Part shown: positions 46,968-59,978 of the stretch, piece by piece
Layout: every line of letters starts with the position of its first letter
Numbering within the stretch: the first letter of the stretch is position 1
Source of the DNA: Ipomoea triloba
Taxonomy: Eukaryota; Streptophyta; Magnoliopsida; Solanales; Convolvulaceae
NCBI RefSeq assembly: GCF_003576645.1
Contig: NC_044916.1
Coordinates: forward strand, 31,024,723-31,088,722
DNA length: 64,000 nt
Direction: 5' to 3'
The notes under the pieces: model-generated
Seen by the model: only the letters and a program-made list of their open reading frames with translations
Databases searched by the model: none
Told to the model about the DNA's origin: nothing
Translations under genes and position numbers: made by a program

Positions 46968-49900
46968 CTACACTCTCTGATAAACGTATTTTGTTCTGGG
47001 ATCCAAAATAAGGCCCTTCCCTCCATTCACTTCTATATCATGCCTGCAATTACAATGTCATGAAATAGTTTAGGATTTATCCATCAAAGGGAGGAAAGAG
47101 TACATACATGCGTAAGACAGATCTCCATCCAAAGGGCGGGGGTTCAGAAACTCAGTAGTGTTGCATAGTTTAAGGTGAAAATTATATTGGACCTAAGATT
47201 TTACTTGAGATGCAAAAACACACATTGTTGATTGATTATGGACGGGTATGAAAACTTACTGAAATACAAAATCTGGAATTGTAAGCTGTTCACGTGGAAC
47301 ATGTCGAAATAGCTGAAGAAGATGATCAACATATTCAACCTTTTTCCACACCTGATAATCAATAACGAGGCACTTAAAAGTTCAGGCAAACTGAAAATTT
47401 TGAGATACTAAGATAGAAAAGCAGGATTTTCTTTCATTTTGTATAGCTTTTTGTCAATTTATTTATTTATATTTTTCATAATTAATTCAGCTTGGCTAGA
47501 GCTTCTAGTACCTCTTTATCCACAAAGAGTTGCAATGCACCAATGGCAGCCTTTAGACCTATAGTTGGGTGAAGGACATATATTGCCTGCATAGGAAAAA
47601 TGTAGATTCAGGTTTAACAGCAGAAAATTGCTAAAACCTACTCCTCTAGTATTTGAAAGGCAGAAAATGAGATTGTTACACGAAGGTTATGCCTATGTCT
47701 CCGGCCCAGTATTTCTTGTAATCTCTTCATCCATCCAAGATCCGGTTGCCTTTTTAATTCCATAAGTCCATATTAGATACAATGAAAAAAAAATGGAAAC
47801 AAGAAACAAAAGGAATCCCAAACAACTTGTAATGGGAGAATTTTAGTTATTCAGGCAAAACTACTACTACATATGTAGAAGAGGGTTGGCCCAAAAGGAA
47901 GTTAACATGTATATTCATCAATGGTTTAAGGTTTGTACTGGTCACACAAGTGGAGAAGACCATGAAACTATACCAAAGAAGAAAAATTTTATTCATTACA
48001 GCTGATAGAAAGGGACAAGAGTGTACTCACTGTTGTAAAGATGCTGCAGAATGGAAATAAACAATAGTATAAGGCTTCAGTGTCAATGACTCAAACTCCT
48101 AAAATTGAAAAGTGAAAAGCAGTCATGAACAGTGAAATGCAGGTATAACCAAATCACTTGATGTTGATATAGATGATAGGACCTTGTGCATTGTGCAAGG
48201 TAGACAATCATTGGTGATCATAATAATCTAAGCACTAAGCCCATACCTTTACAACATGGAGAATAAATCTCTCTAGATCAAGACACTTTAGCAGAAAATG
48301 TGCCCCCACAATCACCATTACAGGGCGACCCTCATTATCAACCCCACCTCGATAACTGAAACACAAGGAAAGAGGAAGAGAAGTTGGGAAGCATATATGA
48401 AAATCATGCCAACTAAGTGGATCTTTAAGAATGTAAATAGTTTTTGGTTTCTTAACAACAGTTGTCTTACCCTCCTTGAAGGAAGAGAAAGAAAGGGGGT
48501 GTGGGGTTGTATCTAATAAAATAATTAATAGTTGCTTACACAATCTTCGTTTCAGCAATATCAGAAAGATTCAAAGAATTTGCTTTAGCAAGGTATCTAG
48601 AATGAAGAGAATATTCTTCAGCAGCTGACAAAACAGGGCCTCCAATATCACCGTATCCAAGCATTCTAAGGAAGTTCCAACGATTTTGCTCTTGAGCGGT
48701 TTTTTCCCACTGTTCTTCTTTCCGTTGATCTGGATCCTTCATGACGGACATAAAAGCAGGATCCAAATATGATACCAAATTGGATGAACTCCTGTTAATA
48801 GATTGTTTTGATAAGGTCATTGCCTCATTGGAGATTTAAATAAGGACACAGATTTGATTTAGTTGACAAGCAAAATACAGGGAGACTTTGAAGCCCTGTT
48901 TTGCTGGCACACTAACTAAAAAACTTTACAGCTCTACATGACAAATGATAAACTTTCACCAAGAAAAGCTTCATTTCCGAGATTATGTTCCACATATGTA
49001 GTAAAAGGAACTCTGATGCTACAATGGCTTTCAATTTTGACTGTAGTTGGCTTCTGAAATTTGTTTTACATATTTAATTTTGTTATACAATACTAAGACT
49101 ATTAAGTACAACATTCGTAGAGTAAAACTACTCAACTACATTTCTAGGAGTATCCATGTACCACAAAATAGGGTTGATAAATTAAACTACCTTGGAACAA
49201 ATTAATCATGGCTATCCAAGATAAAATAAATAAAATTTGCTCTTATTGCTAAAGGATCATACCACTGTTTATGATTCTAATCTTTCCACTGCTAAACATT
49301 TAGAAAAATGCAAAAATTATTAAAAAAATAATAATAATAATAATAATCCAGACCAGGGCATAATAAATGATCTCGTGTGCATGTAGAAAATAAATTTCTT
49401 ATACAGGGTTGGTGTTGATGGTTGTTTTTTAGCAAATTATCTTCACATACAAACTTTTGATTATACAGGGTTATTCCGACTGACCTTGTCAATCCAACAT
49501 CACTGGAAGGAAGATCAAGAGTGGTCTGTGGTTCTCTTGCACTAGATTTTTTTGTCTTGGGCAAAGGCTTTATTCTGATCTTACGTTCATCTATAACTGT
49601 CTCTCCATTTTCATCCCCAATATCTGTAGGTAGTTTTGCAATAGCTATTTCCTCTTCCTGTTTATCTCGAGGGAAGTAAAGAGGAAGCAATCTGCGAATA
49701 TATGATGCAAGCTTTCTATTAATTTAATGCTTTGTTAGCAAACACACATGAAATTAATACATCTAATGTTTAATGCTATCTACTCATTAAATAATAAGTT
49801 TATATGTCTAAATTAAAGTATTGCATCCGGGTTTCGAAGTATGAATGAAAAAAACAAGCATTCCATAAATTTAATACTCTATAAGTAAACATACCTTTTA

Positions 49901-52049
49901 TATATCTCAGTATCAGAAGATGACTTTGTGCAAAACACAACTGCCTTTATTCTATCCTTCTGTTTTTCAAGAAACCTCCGTAAAGTTCCTAATCCAATAA
50001 GTTAAAAATGAGGTCAGCATAAATATTCCTTTTCAGACAGGAGAAAAAGATGTCAACCAACAAAAACATTTCCTACACACATAACAAGCACACAAAAGTT
50101 GGCAAAGATATTTGTTTTGAAATAGTGGTATCTTACTTATTGCAACATGAGCAGCTGGCTCTCGTGGATAATTCTTGTTTTCCGTATAAATACAACCAGT
50201 AGCAATGCTGCAGCCAAATATCATGAAGTGGTAAGAGGAAATGCCAAACAAATAAAAACTCTAGATAGCATAACAAAAGATTGAGCCATGAGTATATGGG
50301 GCAGATGCCAATTAAGCAACCTCTGAAGTCCATTTTCGATTAGAAGCTCAAGGCAGGAGCGGTAGCAATGACTAAGAGCATTTTCTGCAGCAGTATGATA
50401 TTTGACAGAATATTTGGGACCCACAGTGTGTATAACCCTCCTGCAACATACAAGAAATGACTTGATTACTAGATTAAAATAGAGATGCATTTCTTTTGTG
50501 ATGTGTGAAAGCAGGGTGCACCCTTGCAAGCATGCATACAGATTTTAGGATTGTTGCATTATCAAATACTCTTGATAACATCAAAATGTCTTTTTCTGCA
50601 ATGATGCACACCACACAACAGATTTAATCCCTTAGATTTCAATGATAAAGTCATTTGAATCAACAATAGAAGCATTCTTTGAAACCCCATGGTGGCTGAA
50701 ATGTTGTGCTTCTTGACAATAGGTATTATCTACAAGACTACATCTTAAGAAAATAGAAACATTTAAAAATTCATTTTTTATGTATGTGTAATTATGGAGT
50801 AAACAAAAAGGGCTTTTGGCAGTTAAGAAACCAAAATAAACATATACCAACCTAGCAGGAAGGTCATATGCTTTAGTAACTTTTGCCATTCCTGTTCTGC
50901 AGCCACCCTATGAAGGAAATTAAAAATTAATTGTGTCAATATTGGAGATAACTATTTCTTATACTTATTGGTAACAGCTGGCAAAATATTGTAACAATAT
51001 CATTATCTATTATCATCTATTAAGAATACCAAAGGCATTCACAACTATCTCAGTGCAGATTTAAATTCCCCTTTTTTTTATGTAGACAGATAAATAAGAA
51101 AGCATACATTTTACAGCTTACCAATGTCGCACATAATTCTGCAAGACTAGGTCCCGCTGCAGCATGCAAACCAGGGCTGCTGTGAGATTCATCCATGTTC
51201 TGTTAACCTCATAGCAAAATACAAACTTCAGATTAAATTAAATTCGTAGCCATGATGATCTCCAAAGTCCTAAGCTAGCAACATTACAGACTGCAAAATT
51301 TGCAGATTTTTTGGTAATGCCTGAGGTATCCCTACACTACTTTGGGTACAGGACTAGTCCACACTTGCACCAAGTGGCTGATGGTGGCCTAAGGAAATCT
51401 GACAAGTAGGAAACAAACACAGGAACTTAGCAGGCCCTTACACCACTGAGCCATCCCTTTGGGTTGCAAAATTCGCAGATTGAGTAAAAAAGAAGGATGA
51501 CAAAAGTGGAAGTATTTTAAAATCAGTGGTCAAAAGACTTAAACTTCATTCTTCCTACACCACTAAACCTAAAATTTACTCTACTGCTTCACAATATAGA
51601 AATACAGATCAAGAAAATGATGTTCACATATGCATATATCAATTGTATACATTCCATCCCAGACTGGAAAAGTCACACTGAATGTAAATAATAAATTGTG
51701 AAAGGTCCATAGGTATTTAAAAGTTGGTTAATACCTCATTGGTTGAGTTAACTACAGCATCCACCTCAAGATTCCAAGGGTCCCCTTGCCACAAATATAT
51801 CTTTGAGTTTAAATCAATATTCACAGGAAACTTGGAAACCATACCATTAGCATTATTTTCCAACTCGGAAGTAGATGCTAAAGGATCTGGATTAAATGAA
51901 ATAGGAAGAGAAGCAGGATCTTCATTATCATACGAGTACCGATACTCAATATTACTCCAACAAGGAATTTGATCAAGTGTCACCACAGAATCTTCATTCT
52001 CAGTACATACCCCGCCTCTGTTAGTGGTTGCTGCACCGGGCCGATACAT
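46968..52049 (-). CDS. Macro domain plus CRAL-TRIO (GDAP2-like) protein
   Basis: Fourteen coding exons on the minus strand: 52049-51735, 51199-51122, 50907-50852, 50440-50321, 50207-50137, 49988-49895, 49691-49485, 48791-48540, 48355-48247, 48098-48031, 47749-47680, 47586-47512, 47351-47260, 47043-46968. They encode 560 residues. An N-terminal macro domain spans about residues 80-235, with DAVVNSTNE, then LHAAAGPSLAELCATLGGCR, GMAKVTKAYDLPAR, VIHTVGPKY and GCIYTENKNYPREPAAHVAI. A C-terminal Sec14/CRAL-TRIO domain follows at about 400-550, with VMVIVGAHFLLKCLDLERFI, PYTIVYFHSA, DLGWMKRLQEILGRRHRHNL and IYVLHPT. Macro domains bind or hydrolyse ADP-ribose and CRAL-TRIO domains bind lipids; the joint function in GDAP2-type proteins is not established. 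A leader exon probably ends at 52727, with a leader intron from 52726 to 52062. All coding junctions keep the frame. Confidence 0.95.
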
Positions 52050-52241
52050 TTTTCACAATTCCTAATTCAATATCGACCTCTGAATCCCTGATCCTCTCTT
52101 CACCAAAAAAAGTTGATAATAACAATAATAACTCTTACAATTCTCTCTCTTTTGCTATAGTAAAACTCAAAGATGTATTGGAAACGAAACTCAAGTACTC
52201 CACTCAAATTTTTAGCCAATTAAACTTCCCCACATCCCCTG

Positions 52242-53964
52242 GAAAAAAAAAAAAAAAAAAAAGAAAGAAAGAAATTAATTAATTAATAACCGAAACGCTT
52301 CGTCGCTTCATGCCACGACTGCGCAATTCAACAACAGCGGGTGATCATAAGATTTTGGCAATAAAAAATCTAGCATTTTTCTTAAAAGTAGGATAAAAAT
52401 ACAAAATCTTTGTGCAGGAATAGTGACAAATCCCAGGAAATGTACGCGAATCAAGCTCAAATTTTCAATTTTATCAAGAAATTCGCAACCAAGGAATGAA
52501 CACCAGATATCTATAACATGTATATCAATTTCACATTCTTAGAATTACAAAGGAAGAAACACATACATACACATGCCTAATAAAATGAATGATAAAAAGA
52601 GTGATTAGAAATATGCATAACGAATTTGGAATCACAGATTCTGTCAAAACTCTAAAAGGATAAACACACAATCGCTGCGCGTAGAAGAGATGTTATACGC
52701 ATGCAAACACGAATACGTCTACGTACCTGAAGGTAGATGAGGCAGAGGAAGGGAGAAGAAAATTGAGCTGAGGAGAAGACGAAAGATGGAATTGGTTAGC
52801 TCTCCATGATCAAAACTTCTCTCTCGGAAATTAAATGGGAGCGCAGTGGGGAATACTATAATTTTTCGAAAATTCTGTGGACGTAGTATCAACTAGAACA
52901 CCTTTGTAACGGTGCAATTTTATTAAATATTTCCTTTCATTTAACGTAACCACTATTTAAAATCTAACACCTTCATCTCAAGAGACTTATTTTATTTTAT
53001 TTGGACATCGGAATAAAGAGTCACCTCACTTTCATAAGTTACTTTCACATTATCGCTTGTGAAACTCAATCTCAAGTCATTAACTCAATCTCAAGTCATT
53101 GTTTCCACTGTCCTTGTTTAGATTATCCGCACACTACACTAGCAATGAGTGAATTGTAAGCTAATATATTACGTATCATTTTCACACCCCTCAAAGTGAG
53201 GGGTACTCCTTGTGCGCAGTGAGCAAATGTCTAGTCTCTATATTCAATTGAGTTACCATGATTTACTTCCTCCCAGAAACTTTGTCGGACCGGGACGTGA
53301 GGGGCCCTTGGGGTGAGGGTGGGGGATTCAACCTTTTGGGGAAGAAGGATTGCAAATCTGAACAGTGTACTTAATACGGACTACGGAGTATAATATATTT
53401 GAAGAGCCAAAAAAGAAAACCTCAATTTAAGGCAAAAACAGTAGTTTGGAAATAGTGAGAACAAGTTTCAATATCAAACACCGGTCATCAAAATGATGGT
53501 TGTCAATTGAGCTTAAAGACAACAATATGGTTACGAGTCTTAGTAAGCTCTTAACACAGTTACACTTGTGTGCTGATTATCGTCATATACAGAGATGACT
53601 TGCCCCTGTGTATTAGTTTGTGTACTTCTTGGAGTTCAGCCTTCAAGCATGGTTTTAGCAGCATCAACTAATGCAGGCCGAATATCATCTGAAGCTCGGC
53701 CAAGAACAGTGTAGCCTTCCTTGTCCTCAGCATCAACACTTGCTCCATGTCTTATGAGAAGCAGAGCCACCTGTCAATCAAAGGTTCAAGAGACACCCAT
53801 TATATTCGGTTTCCTTAGATTGCAATGGGTTCTATTTTTTTTTTATTTTTTTTTTGATACATTAGGTTTCTCAACTTAGGCTAGACTAATCCTAAGCCTC
53901 CAAAATCCATGATGGAGGAGGTAAATCGCGAGTCGGTAAAGGGGGCCTATTTTATTTTAACTAC
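52242..53964. repeat. Direct duplication, copy A (probable unmerged contig end)
   Basis: This segment recurs at an offset of exactly 1,724 bases as 53966-55688. It includes the leader exon and upstream region of the macro/CRAL-TRIO gene and the last exon of the ankyrin gene. I saw no differences beyond poly-A length. A single N at 53965 joins the copies, and copy B starts exactly in the poly-A run. Confidence 0.9.
53636..53770 (-). pseudogene. Duplicate of the last ankyrin-gene exon (probable artefact)
   Basis: This is an identical copy of the exon at 55494-55360, including the acceptor and stop codon. It lies in copy A of the single-N-joined duplication. If the duplication is an assembly artefact, this exon does not exist as a separate locus. 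If real, it is an extra downstream terminal exon that splicing could reach. Confidence 0.8.
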
Positions 53965-53965
53965 N
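53965..53965. other. Single-N junction
   Basis: One N separates the end of copy A (ACTAC) from a run of 21 A that starts copy B. Confidence 0.95.
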
Positions 53966-55688
53966 AAAAAAAAAAAAAAAAAAAAAGAAAGAAAGAAATT
54001 AATTAATTAATAACCGAAACGCTTCGTCGCTTCATGCCACGACTGCGCAATTCAACAACAGCGGGTGATCATAAGATTTTGGCAATAAAAAATCTAGCAT
54101 TTTTCTTAAAAGTAGGATAAAAATACAAAATCTTTGTGCAGGAATAGTGACAAATCCCAGGAAATGTACGCGAATCAAGCTCAAATTTTCAATTTTATCA
54201 AGAAATTCGCAACCAAGGAATGAACACCAGATATCTATAACATGTATATCAATTTCACATTCTTAGAATTACAAAGGAAGAAACACATACATACACATGC
54301 CTAATAAAATGAATGATAAAAAGAGTGATTAGAAATATGCATAACGAATTTGGAATCACAGATTCTGTCAAAACTCTAAAAGGATAAACACACAATCGCT
54401 GCGCGTAGAAGAGATGTTATACGCATGCAAACACGAATACGTCTACGTACCTGAAGGTAGATGAGGCAGAGGAAGGGAGAAGAAAATTGAGCTGAGGAGA
54501 AGACGAAAGATGGAATTGGTTAGCTCTCCATGATCAAAACTTCTCTCTCGGAAATTAAATGGGAGCGCAGTGGGGAATACTATAATTTTTCGAAAATTCT
54601 GTGGACGTAGTATCAACTAGAACACCTTTGTAACGGTGCAATTTTATTAAATATTTCCTTTCATTTAACGTAACCACTATTTAAAATCTAACACCTTCAT
54701 CTCAAGAGACTTATTTTATTTTATTTGGACATCGGAATAAAGAGTCACCTCACTTTCATAAGTTACTTTCACATTATCGCTTGTGAAACTCAATCTCAAG
54801 TCATTAACTCAATCTCAAGTCATTGTTTCCACTGTCCTTGTTTAGATTATCCGCACACTACACTAGCAATGAGTGAATTGTAAGCTAATATATTACGTAT
54901 CATTTTCACACCCCTCAAAGTGAGGGGTACTCCTTGTGCGCAGTGAGCAAATGTCTAGTCTCTATATTCAATTGAGTTACCATGATTTACTTCCTCCCAG
55001 AAACTTTGTCGGACCGGGACGTGAGGGGCCCTTGGGGTGAGGGTGGGGGATTCAACCTTTTGGGGAAGAAGGATTGCAAATCTGAACAGTGTACTTAATA
55101 CGGACTACGGAGTATAATATATTTGAAGAGCCAAAAAAGAAAACCTCAATTTAAGGCAAAAACAGTAGTTTGGAAATAGTGAGAACAAGTTTCAATATCA
55201 AACACCGGTCATCAAAATGATGGTTGTCAATTGAGCTTAAAGACAACAATATGGTTACGAGTCTTAGTAAGCTCTTAACACAGTTACACTTGTGTGCTGA
55301 TTATCGTCATATACAGAGATGACTTGCCCCTGTGTATTAGTTTGTGTACTTCTTGGAGTTCAGCCTTCAAGCATGGTTTTAGCAGCATCAACTAATGCAG
55401 GCCGAATATCATCTGAAGCTCGGCCAAGAACAGTGTAGCCTTCCTTGTCCTCAGCATCAACACTTGCTCCATGTCTTATGAGAAGCAGAGCCACCTGTCA
55501 ATCAAAGGTTCAAGAGACACCCATTATATTCGGTTTCCTTAGATTGCAATGGGTTCTATTTTTTTTTTATTTTTTTTTTGATACATTAGGTTTCTCAACT
55601 TAGGCTAGACTAATCCTAAGCCTCCAAAATCCATGATGGAGGAGGTAAATCGCGAGTCGGTAAAGGGGGCCTATTTTATTTTAACTAC
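53966..55688. repeat. Direct duplication, copy B
   Basis: The second copy of the 1.72 kb unit. Its right side continues without a break into the ankyrin gene, while only copy A continues leftward into the macro/CRAL-TRIO gene. This is the pattern expected from two contigs whose ends overlap. Confidence 0.9.
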
Positions 55689-57598
55689 TTGTTGTGTCCC
55701 CTAAACGTCCACCAATATGCAATAAGATAAATATATAGGGATATAGGCAAAACTGAATTTAAAAGTTCCAAGTGACTGCAGCTGGTGTAGAAGATAAAAC
55801 TCACATCTCTATTGTGGCATATGACTGCATTCATGAGAGGAGTCTGGCCTGCTCTATCCACTTCGTCTACTTCTGCACCCTCCTCAATTAAGAGCTCACA
55901 CAAATCAGATTTCCCTGTGCTAGCTGCCCGATGCAATGGGGTGCATCCAACCTACAAACAATAATGATAGATAAATCAAAAGAGCTCATGAACACTAAAT
56001 GCCAAAATGAAGAGGTAGAGACGTAGAGTAGAAGTAATAGTTTGCAAGTTACAAGCCTTGTCTTTTGCATTGATCTTTGCACCATGTGAAATCAGAATTT
56101 CAGCTACTCTCAAGTGACCTTTGCTTGCAGCATAGTGCAGAGCAGTTCGACCGCCATCATTTTTAGCATTAACATTAGCTCCTGTTCATAATACTACTTC
56201 AGTTTGCATGTCAAGGATAATATATTGGTAAGAACATGACACACACACATCGTTACATACATACATATATATACTTCCATAAGTGAAAATTGCTTCCTTG
56301 AACAAAATTTGGTTTTAATATTAGAGGATAACCCACATTTAGATTTTGCCAGAACGAATATTTAAGGATGGCAATCAGAACGGGTAAGCTAAATGTATAT
56401 ATAACCATAACCAAAGCTCATAACCTAGTACCCAAGCTAGCTTCAGAAATCAATCCTTTCATTAGATATCATTTATGCTTTCACTTGATTCTCATATCTT
56501 CTGTAAATTATTTATTTTTTAATAAATCCAAGCTACATGGTAAATCTGTTCAATATGTCACCCAAGCACTATTCCCAATCGGGGAAATGATTTGTATGAT
56601 CCCTGTTGTTTTTCCAAGTAAAATTCCACACGTCATGGAAGATTACTTGCGAGATATTTTTCATTTATACAAAGTAGTGGTGGATTCAATTTAGGAAGAA
56701 AAGTCAGAGAAATTCAGTTTCTTCTCACCTCTGCTGAGCAAAATCTCCACAATTTCTATATTCCCACTACTTGCTGCAGAGTGCAGTGGCACCCAACCTT
56801 CTTCATCTCCACTGTTTATACCGCTAATTGAAGAGTCAGCAGCAGCCAATATCTTTACCACCTGATTCATCCACCAAATTAATGGCCTTAAACTACTGGG
56901 GTTAACTGATCCAACAAATCAGAAGGGAAGGCATAAAACAATTGAACATTCTGATTTTCACTTACAAAAGAAATCTGCTTTTTGAAGGCGAAGAGGTTCA
57001 ATTACAACCACTTCTTATCAGCATTAAACAAACAAACGGCTTAAAATAGTAAAAATACCCAATTTCTAGCACTGTAGCACACAGGTGTAAGTAACAATTA
57101 GAAACAGTACAATAGTATCTCTGAGGAACAATTTACAATTCCTCCAAACTTTAATCTTTCTGGTCTGAAACACTACAAACATAATCTACCACTTCAGTTA
57201 TAAATATGATAACAGTGTACCTACAATATGTCAGTTTTGATAAGAACACACAATCCTAACGATTTGTTTTCCTACTACATTGCAAGCATCTCGCCTGCAT
57301 TTCTGGAAGAAAACCCCATTCACGTTTCTTTCCTTTCAATTCCGCAACAAAGATAGAAAATACAATACGGAGTATGAAAGATGGAAAATTAGGAAATAAA
57401 AGAAGGAACCTCGGTGTGAGCGGAAGAGACAGCGACGTGAAGAAGAGAGCGGTAATCTTCGTTGCGGAGAGCGAGGGCTCTGAGAAGCTGGTCATCAGAG
57501 AGGGACTTGAAGAGCTCAGAATTACCCGATTCAGCGGCCTTGAAGAGGTCTTTGTCTTTTATTTGAGTCGGTTTCGTTGAATCTATATCCATAGCCAT
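55360..57598 (-). CDS. Gankyrin-like ankyrin-repeat protein (proteasome subunit 10 type)
   Basis: Five exons on the minus strand: 57598-57410, 56861-56729, 56181-56057, 55951-55805, 55494-55360. They encode 242 residues. The product is a run of ankyrin repeats, visible as RSLLHVAVSSAHTE, GWVPLHSAASSGNIEIVEIL, GRTALHYAASKGHLRVAEIL, GCTPLHRAASTGKSDLCELL, GQTPLMNAVICHNRDVALLL and GYTVLGRAS. It matches the plant proteins annotated as 26S proteasome non-ATPase subunit 10-like, relatives of the assembly chaperone gankyrin; that role in plants is inferred. The intron after exon 3 starts with GC (AAG/GCTTGT) rather than GT, and the frame requires this site. The start codon is the first ATG of MAMDIDSTKP. 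The last exon is duplicated at 53770-53636 by a probable assembly artefact. Confidence 0.93.
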
Positions 57599-57752
57599 GG
57601 ATGCCGGGTACTGACTACTGAGGGCTTTGTTACAGGGTTTTTGCTGGGGAAGTAGAGTTTCGAATCCGCTACAAACGGTGGGGCAGTTTAAAATGTATAT
57701 AAAAAAGGGGTAAAAAAATGTAATTTTGGTTCTCAATTATTCCTTATTAAAA

Positions 57753-58553
57753 GTTGGAAAAAGTGTCAAATTGGTTCCCTTTTTTTTTTTGAGTGCTACC
57801 GTCAAATTGATTCTCTAAGTTAACTGGATAATGAAATTGGGTCTCCTAAATAAATAAAAAAAATTCCATTTAAGTTACCTAAATCCATAAAATTGTTCAA
57901 TTAAATTCAAATTGACTTGTTTAGCAGATTAAATTTATGCGATGTTGACACATGTTCTTTTTATTTTATTTTTTAAAATAAATGTTATTTATTTTATTAA
58001 AAATTAAAAATTTTATTTGTATTAAAAAAAAAAACAGCCACCGACTGTTTGCGTCAGGCATTCGGTAGTTGTCTTCTAGACTTCTAAAGGGACAAACGTG
58101 CATGTCCATATTGTCATCGTAGGACAACCATGGCCGTTTGGAACGAGGGCAGCAGACATAGCCGATGCCCTCATTCCAGATCTAGAAGACGTCCTTTGTC
58201 GGCCATGGCGGTCTTCCTTAGATAGGCGTGGTTGTCCTCGTCGGAGAGTCATGGTTGTCCGTGAAGAAGACGACCACCGACTGTCCGGCGTGGACAGCCT
58301 GTGGTTGTTTTTATTTTTCTTTTTCTTTTATAAATAATACTTTTAATTTTTAATAAATAAAAAATTTGTTTAAAAACATAAAAAGGACACGTGTCAATAC
58401 TGCATAAATTTAACCTATTAAACAAGTCAATTTGAACTTAACTGAACAATTTTACCGATTTAGATGATTTGAATGAATTTTCTTTTTTTACTTAATGGAC
58501 CCAATTACCGTATCCAGTTGACTTAGGGGCTAATTTGACACTTTTTTCTAATT
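57753..58553. mobile_element. Mutator-like element with long TIRs and GC-rich core
   Basis: Arms of about 270 bases are inverted copies. The left begins GGAAAAAGTGTCAAATTGG and the right, reverse-complemented, GAAAAAAGTGTCAAATTAG. Shared inner blocks include AACTGGATA, AAAATTGTTCA, TCAAATTGACTTGTTTA and TTAAATTTATGC. The terminal motif matches the element at 46315. The arms are strongly AT-rich, whereas the core (about 58036-58312) is GC-rich and has a 79-codon open frame at 58098-58337 that runs into the right arm. I could not read a convincing target duplication (flanks TTATTAAAA and TAATTTAAA). Confidence 0.75.
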
Positions 58554-59186
58554 TAAAACTTAGATATAAGATATGACTAGAAGAATAACATCTCAAATAA
58601 TTCAAGAACTCAAATTGAGCATGTGAAATAATTAGGGATGAAAATAACAATTCACCAATAATTTAAAGAACAATTTTTCCCCTAAAATTAATTACTATGC
58701 ATAGTTCTTTATCTTCTTATTCTTTATGGAAAAAAAAAAACATTATTTAATTTTGGTATTTTATCCACTTGTGGAATTGCCGCTTGTTAGTGTTGAATGG
58801 GCCGGTCCAGTTGGCATACATTAAATAAGGCCAGGTGGCCCAAAGTGGTGCAAGTAAATTGTTATATCATAGATGAAGGTTCATATTGTATTGTAGATTA
58901 TGATTAAAAAATTATGTGTTTATAGTTGACATATTTTGTACCTTTATATGTAGTTAACATATTCTGTACATATAGTTAACAGTTTATGTTTTTATAGTTA
59001 ACATGCTATGTGTCTTTAATTTATTTATATGCACATAAATGATTAACTGCAAGTACAGAATATACTAGATATAGACACATGATCTGAAGGTTATTTTGGA
59101 TCAAAGTCCACAATGCAAGGTAGACTATGGTATAATTTGCCAATGCAAGGAATCTTAGAGATAAGAGTGTTTAGTGGAGTCACCCC
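58554..59186. other. Spacer with a likely MITE of the GGCAAATTAT family
   Basis: Between about 58855 and 59143 a left end AAATTGTTATATCATAGATG faces a right end ACTATGGTATAATTTGCC, with paired GTTCATATTGTATTGTAGA and TCCACAATGCAAGGTAGA blocks. The flanks are too diverged to define a target duplication. No gene is seen. Confidence 0.45.
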
Positions 59187-59196
59187 TACATTTTAG

Positions 59197-59978
59197 GCAA
59201 TTTATATCGTGAATCAGGGTTCACATAGCATTGTAGACATTGGATCAAAACGACATCGTTTTGATATTTAGATTTTAACGAATTTTGCAGTTTTTTAGTT
59301 TTTCATGTCTTTACACATTTATTAATTTATCTAGTCACAGAATTCATATTCTTTTAAGGTATAGAATTTTATAACACAAGATATAAAAACTCACAACACA
59401 ACACATACGCATGTTATATATTTACTACTTTTCAAATCTAATTTAGGCAGAGAATTTATGCTCTATATATAAGCACAAAATTTTAGAACACAAGACATCA
59501 ATTCATAACATAAGACACACAATATGTTGTGTGTTACACAGCTACTAATATATTATAGATACGAAATTCATACTCTTAAGGTACAAAATTTCATAACACA
59601 AGACAAAAAAAAAAAAAAAAAACTCACAAAAGGCACATAATGTTATATATTACTTATTTTTAAATCTAAATTAGGTAGAGAATTTATGTCCAATAGGCAA
59701 AAAATTTCACAAAGCAAGACATAAATAATAACATAAGACACACTATGTTGTGCATGTGTACACAACTACTAATTTGTCCTAGGTACAGAATTCATATTTT
59801 TAAGGTACAACATATCACAAGACACAAAAACTCAAAACACAAGACGCATACACATGCTTTAAAGTAAAAATAAAATAATAACATGAATTGGACAACCAAA
59901 CGATTACAGTCAAAATTAAATAAATCATCGTTCACAAATGATATCATACAGGACTAGGGTCCACGATATAAAGAATTG
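59197..59978. mobile_element. MITE-family element with 10 bp target duplication
   Basis: TACATTTTAG occurs directly at both borders (59187-59196 and 59979-59988). The left end GCAATTTATATCGTGAATC and the right end, reverse-complemented CAATTCTTTATATCGTGGAC, are inverted relatives leading to GGTTCAC or GGACCC. An AACGACATCGTTTTGAT motif lies near the left end. The interior is AT-rich with repeated TACTAATTTGTCCTAGGTAC-like and CACAAGACA motifs. The right third is included in the downstream single-N-joined duplication. Confidence 0.7.
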
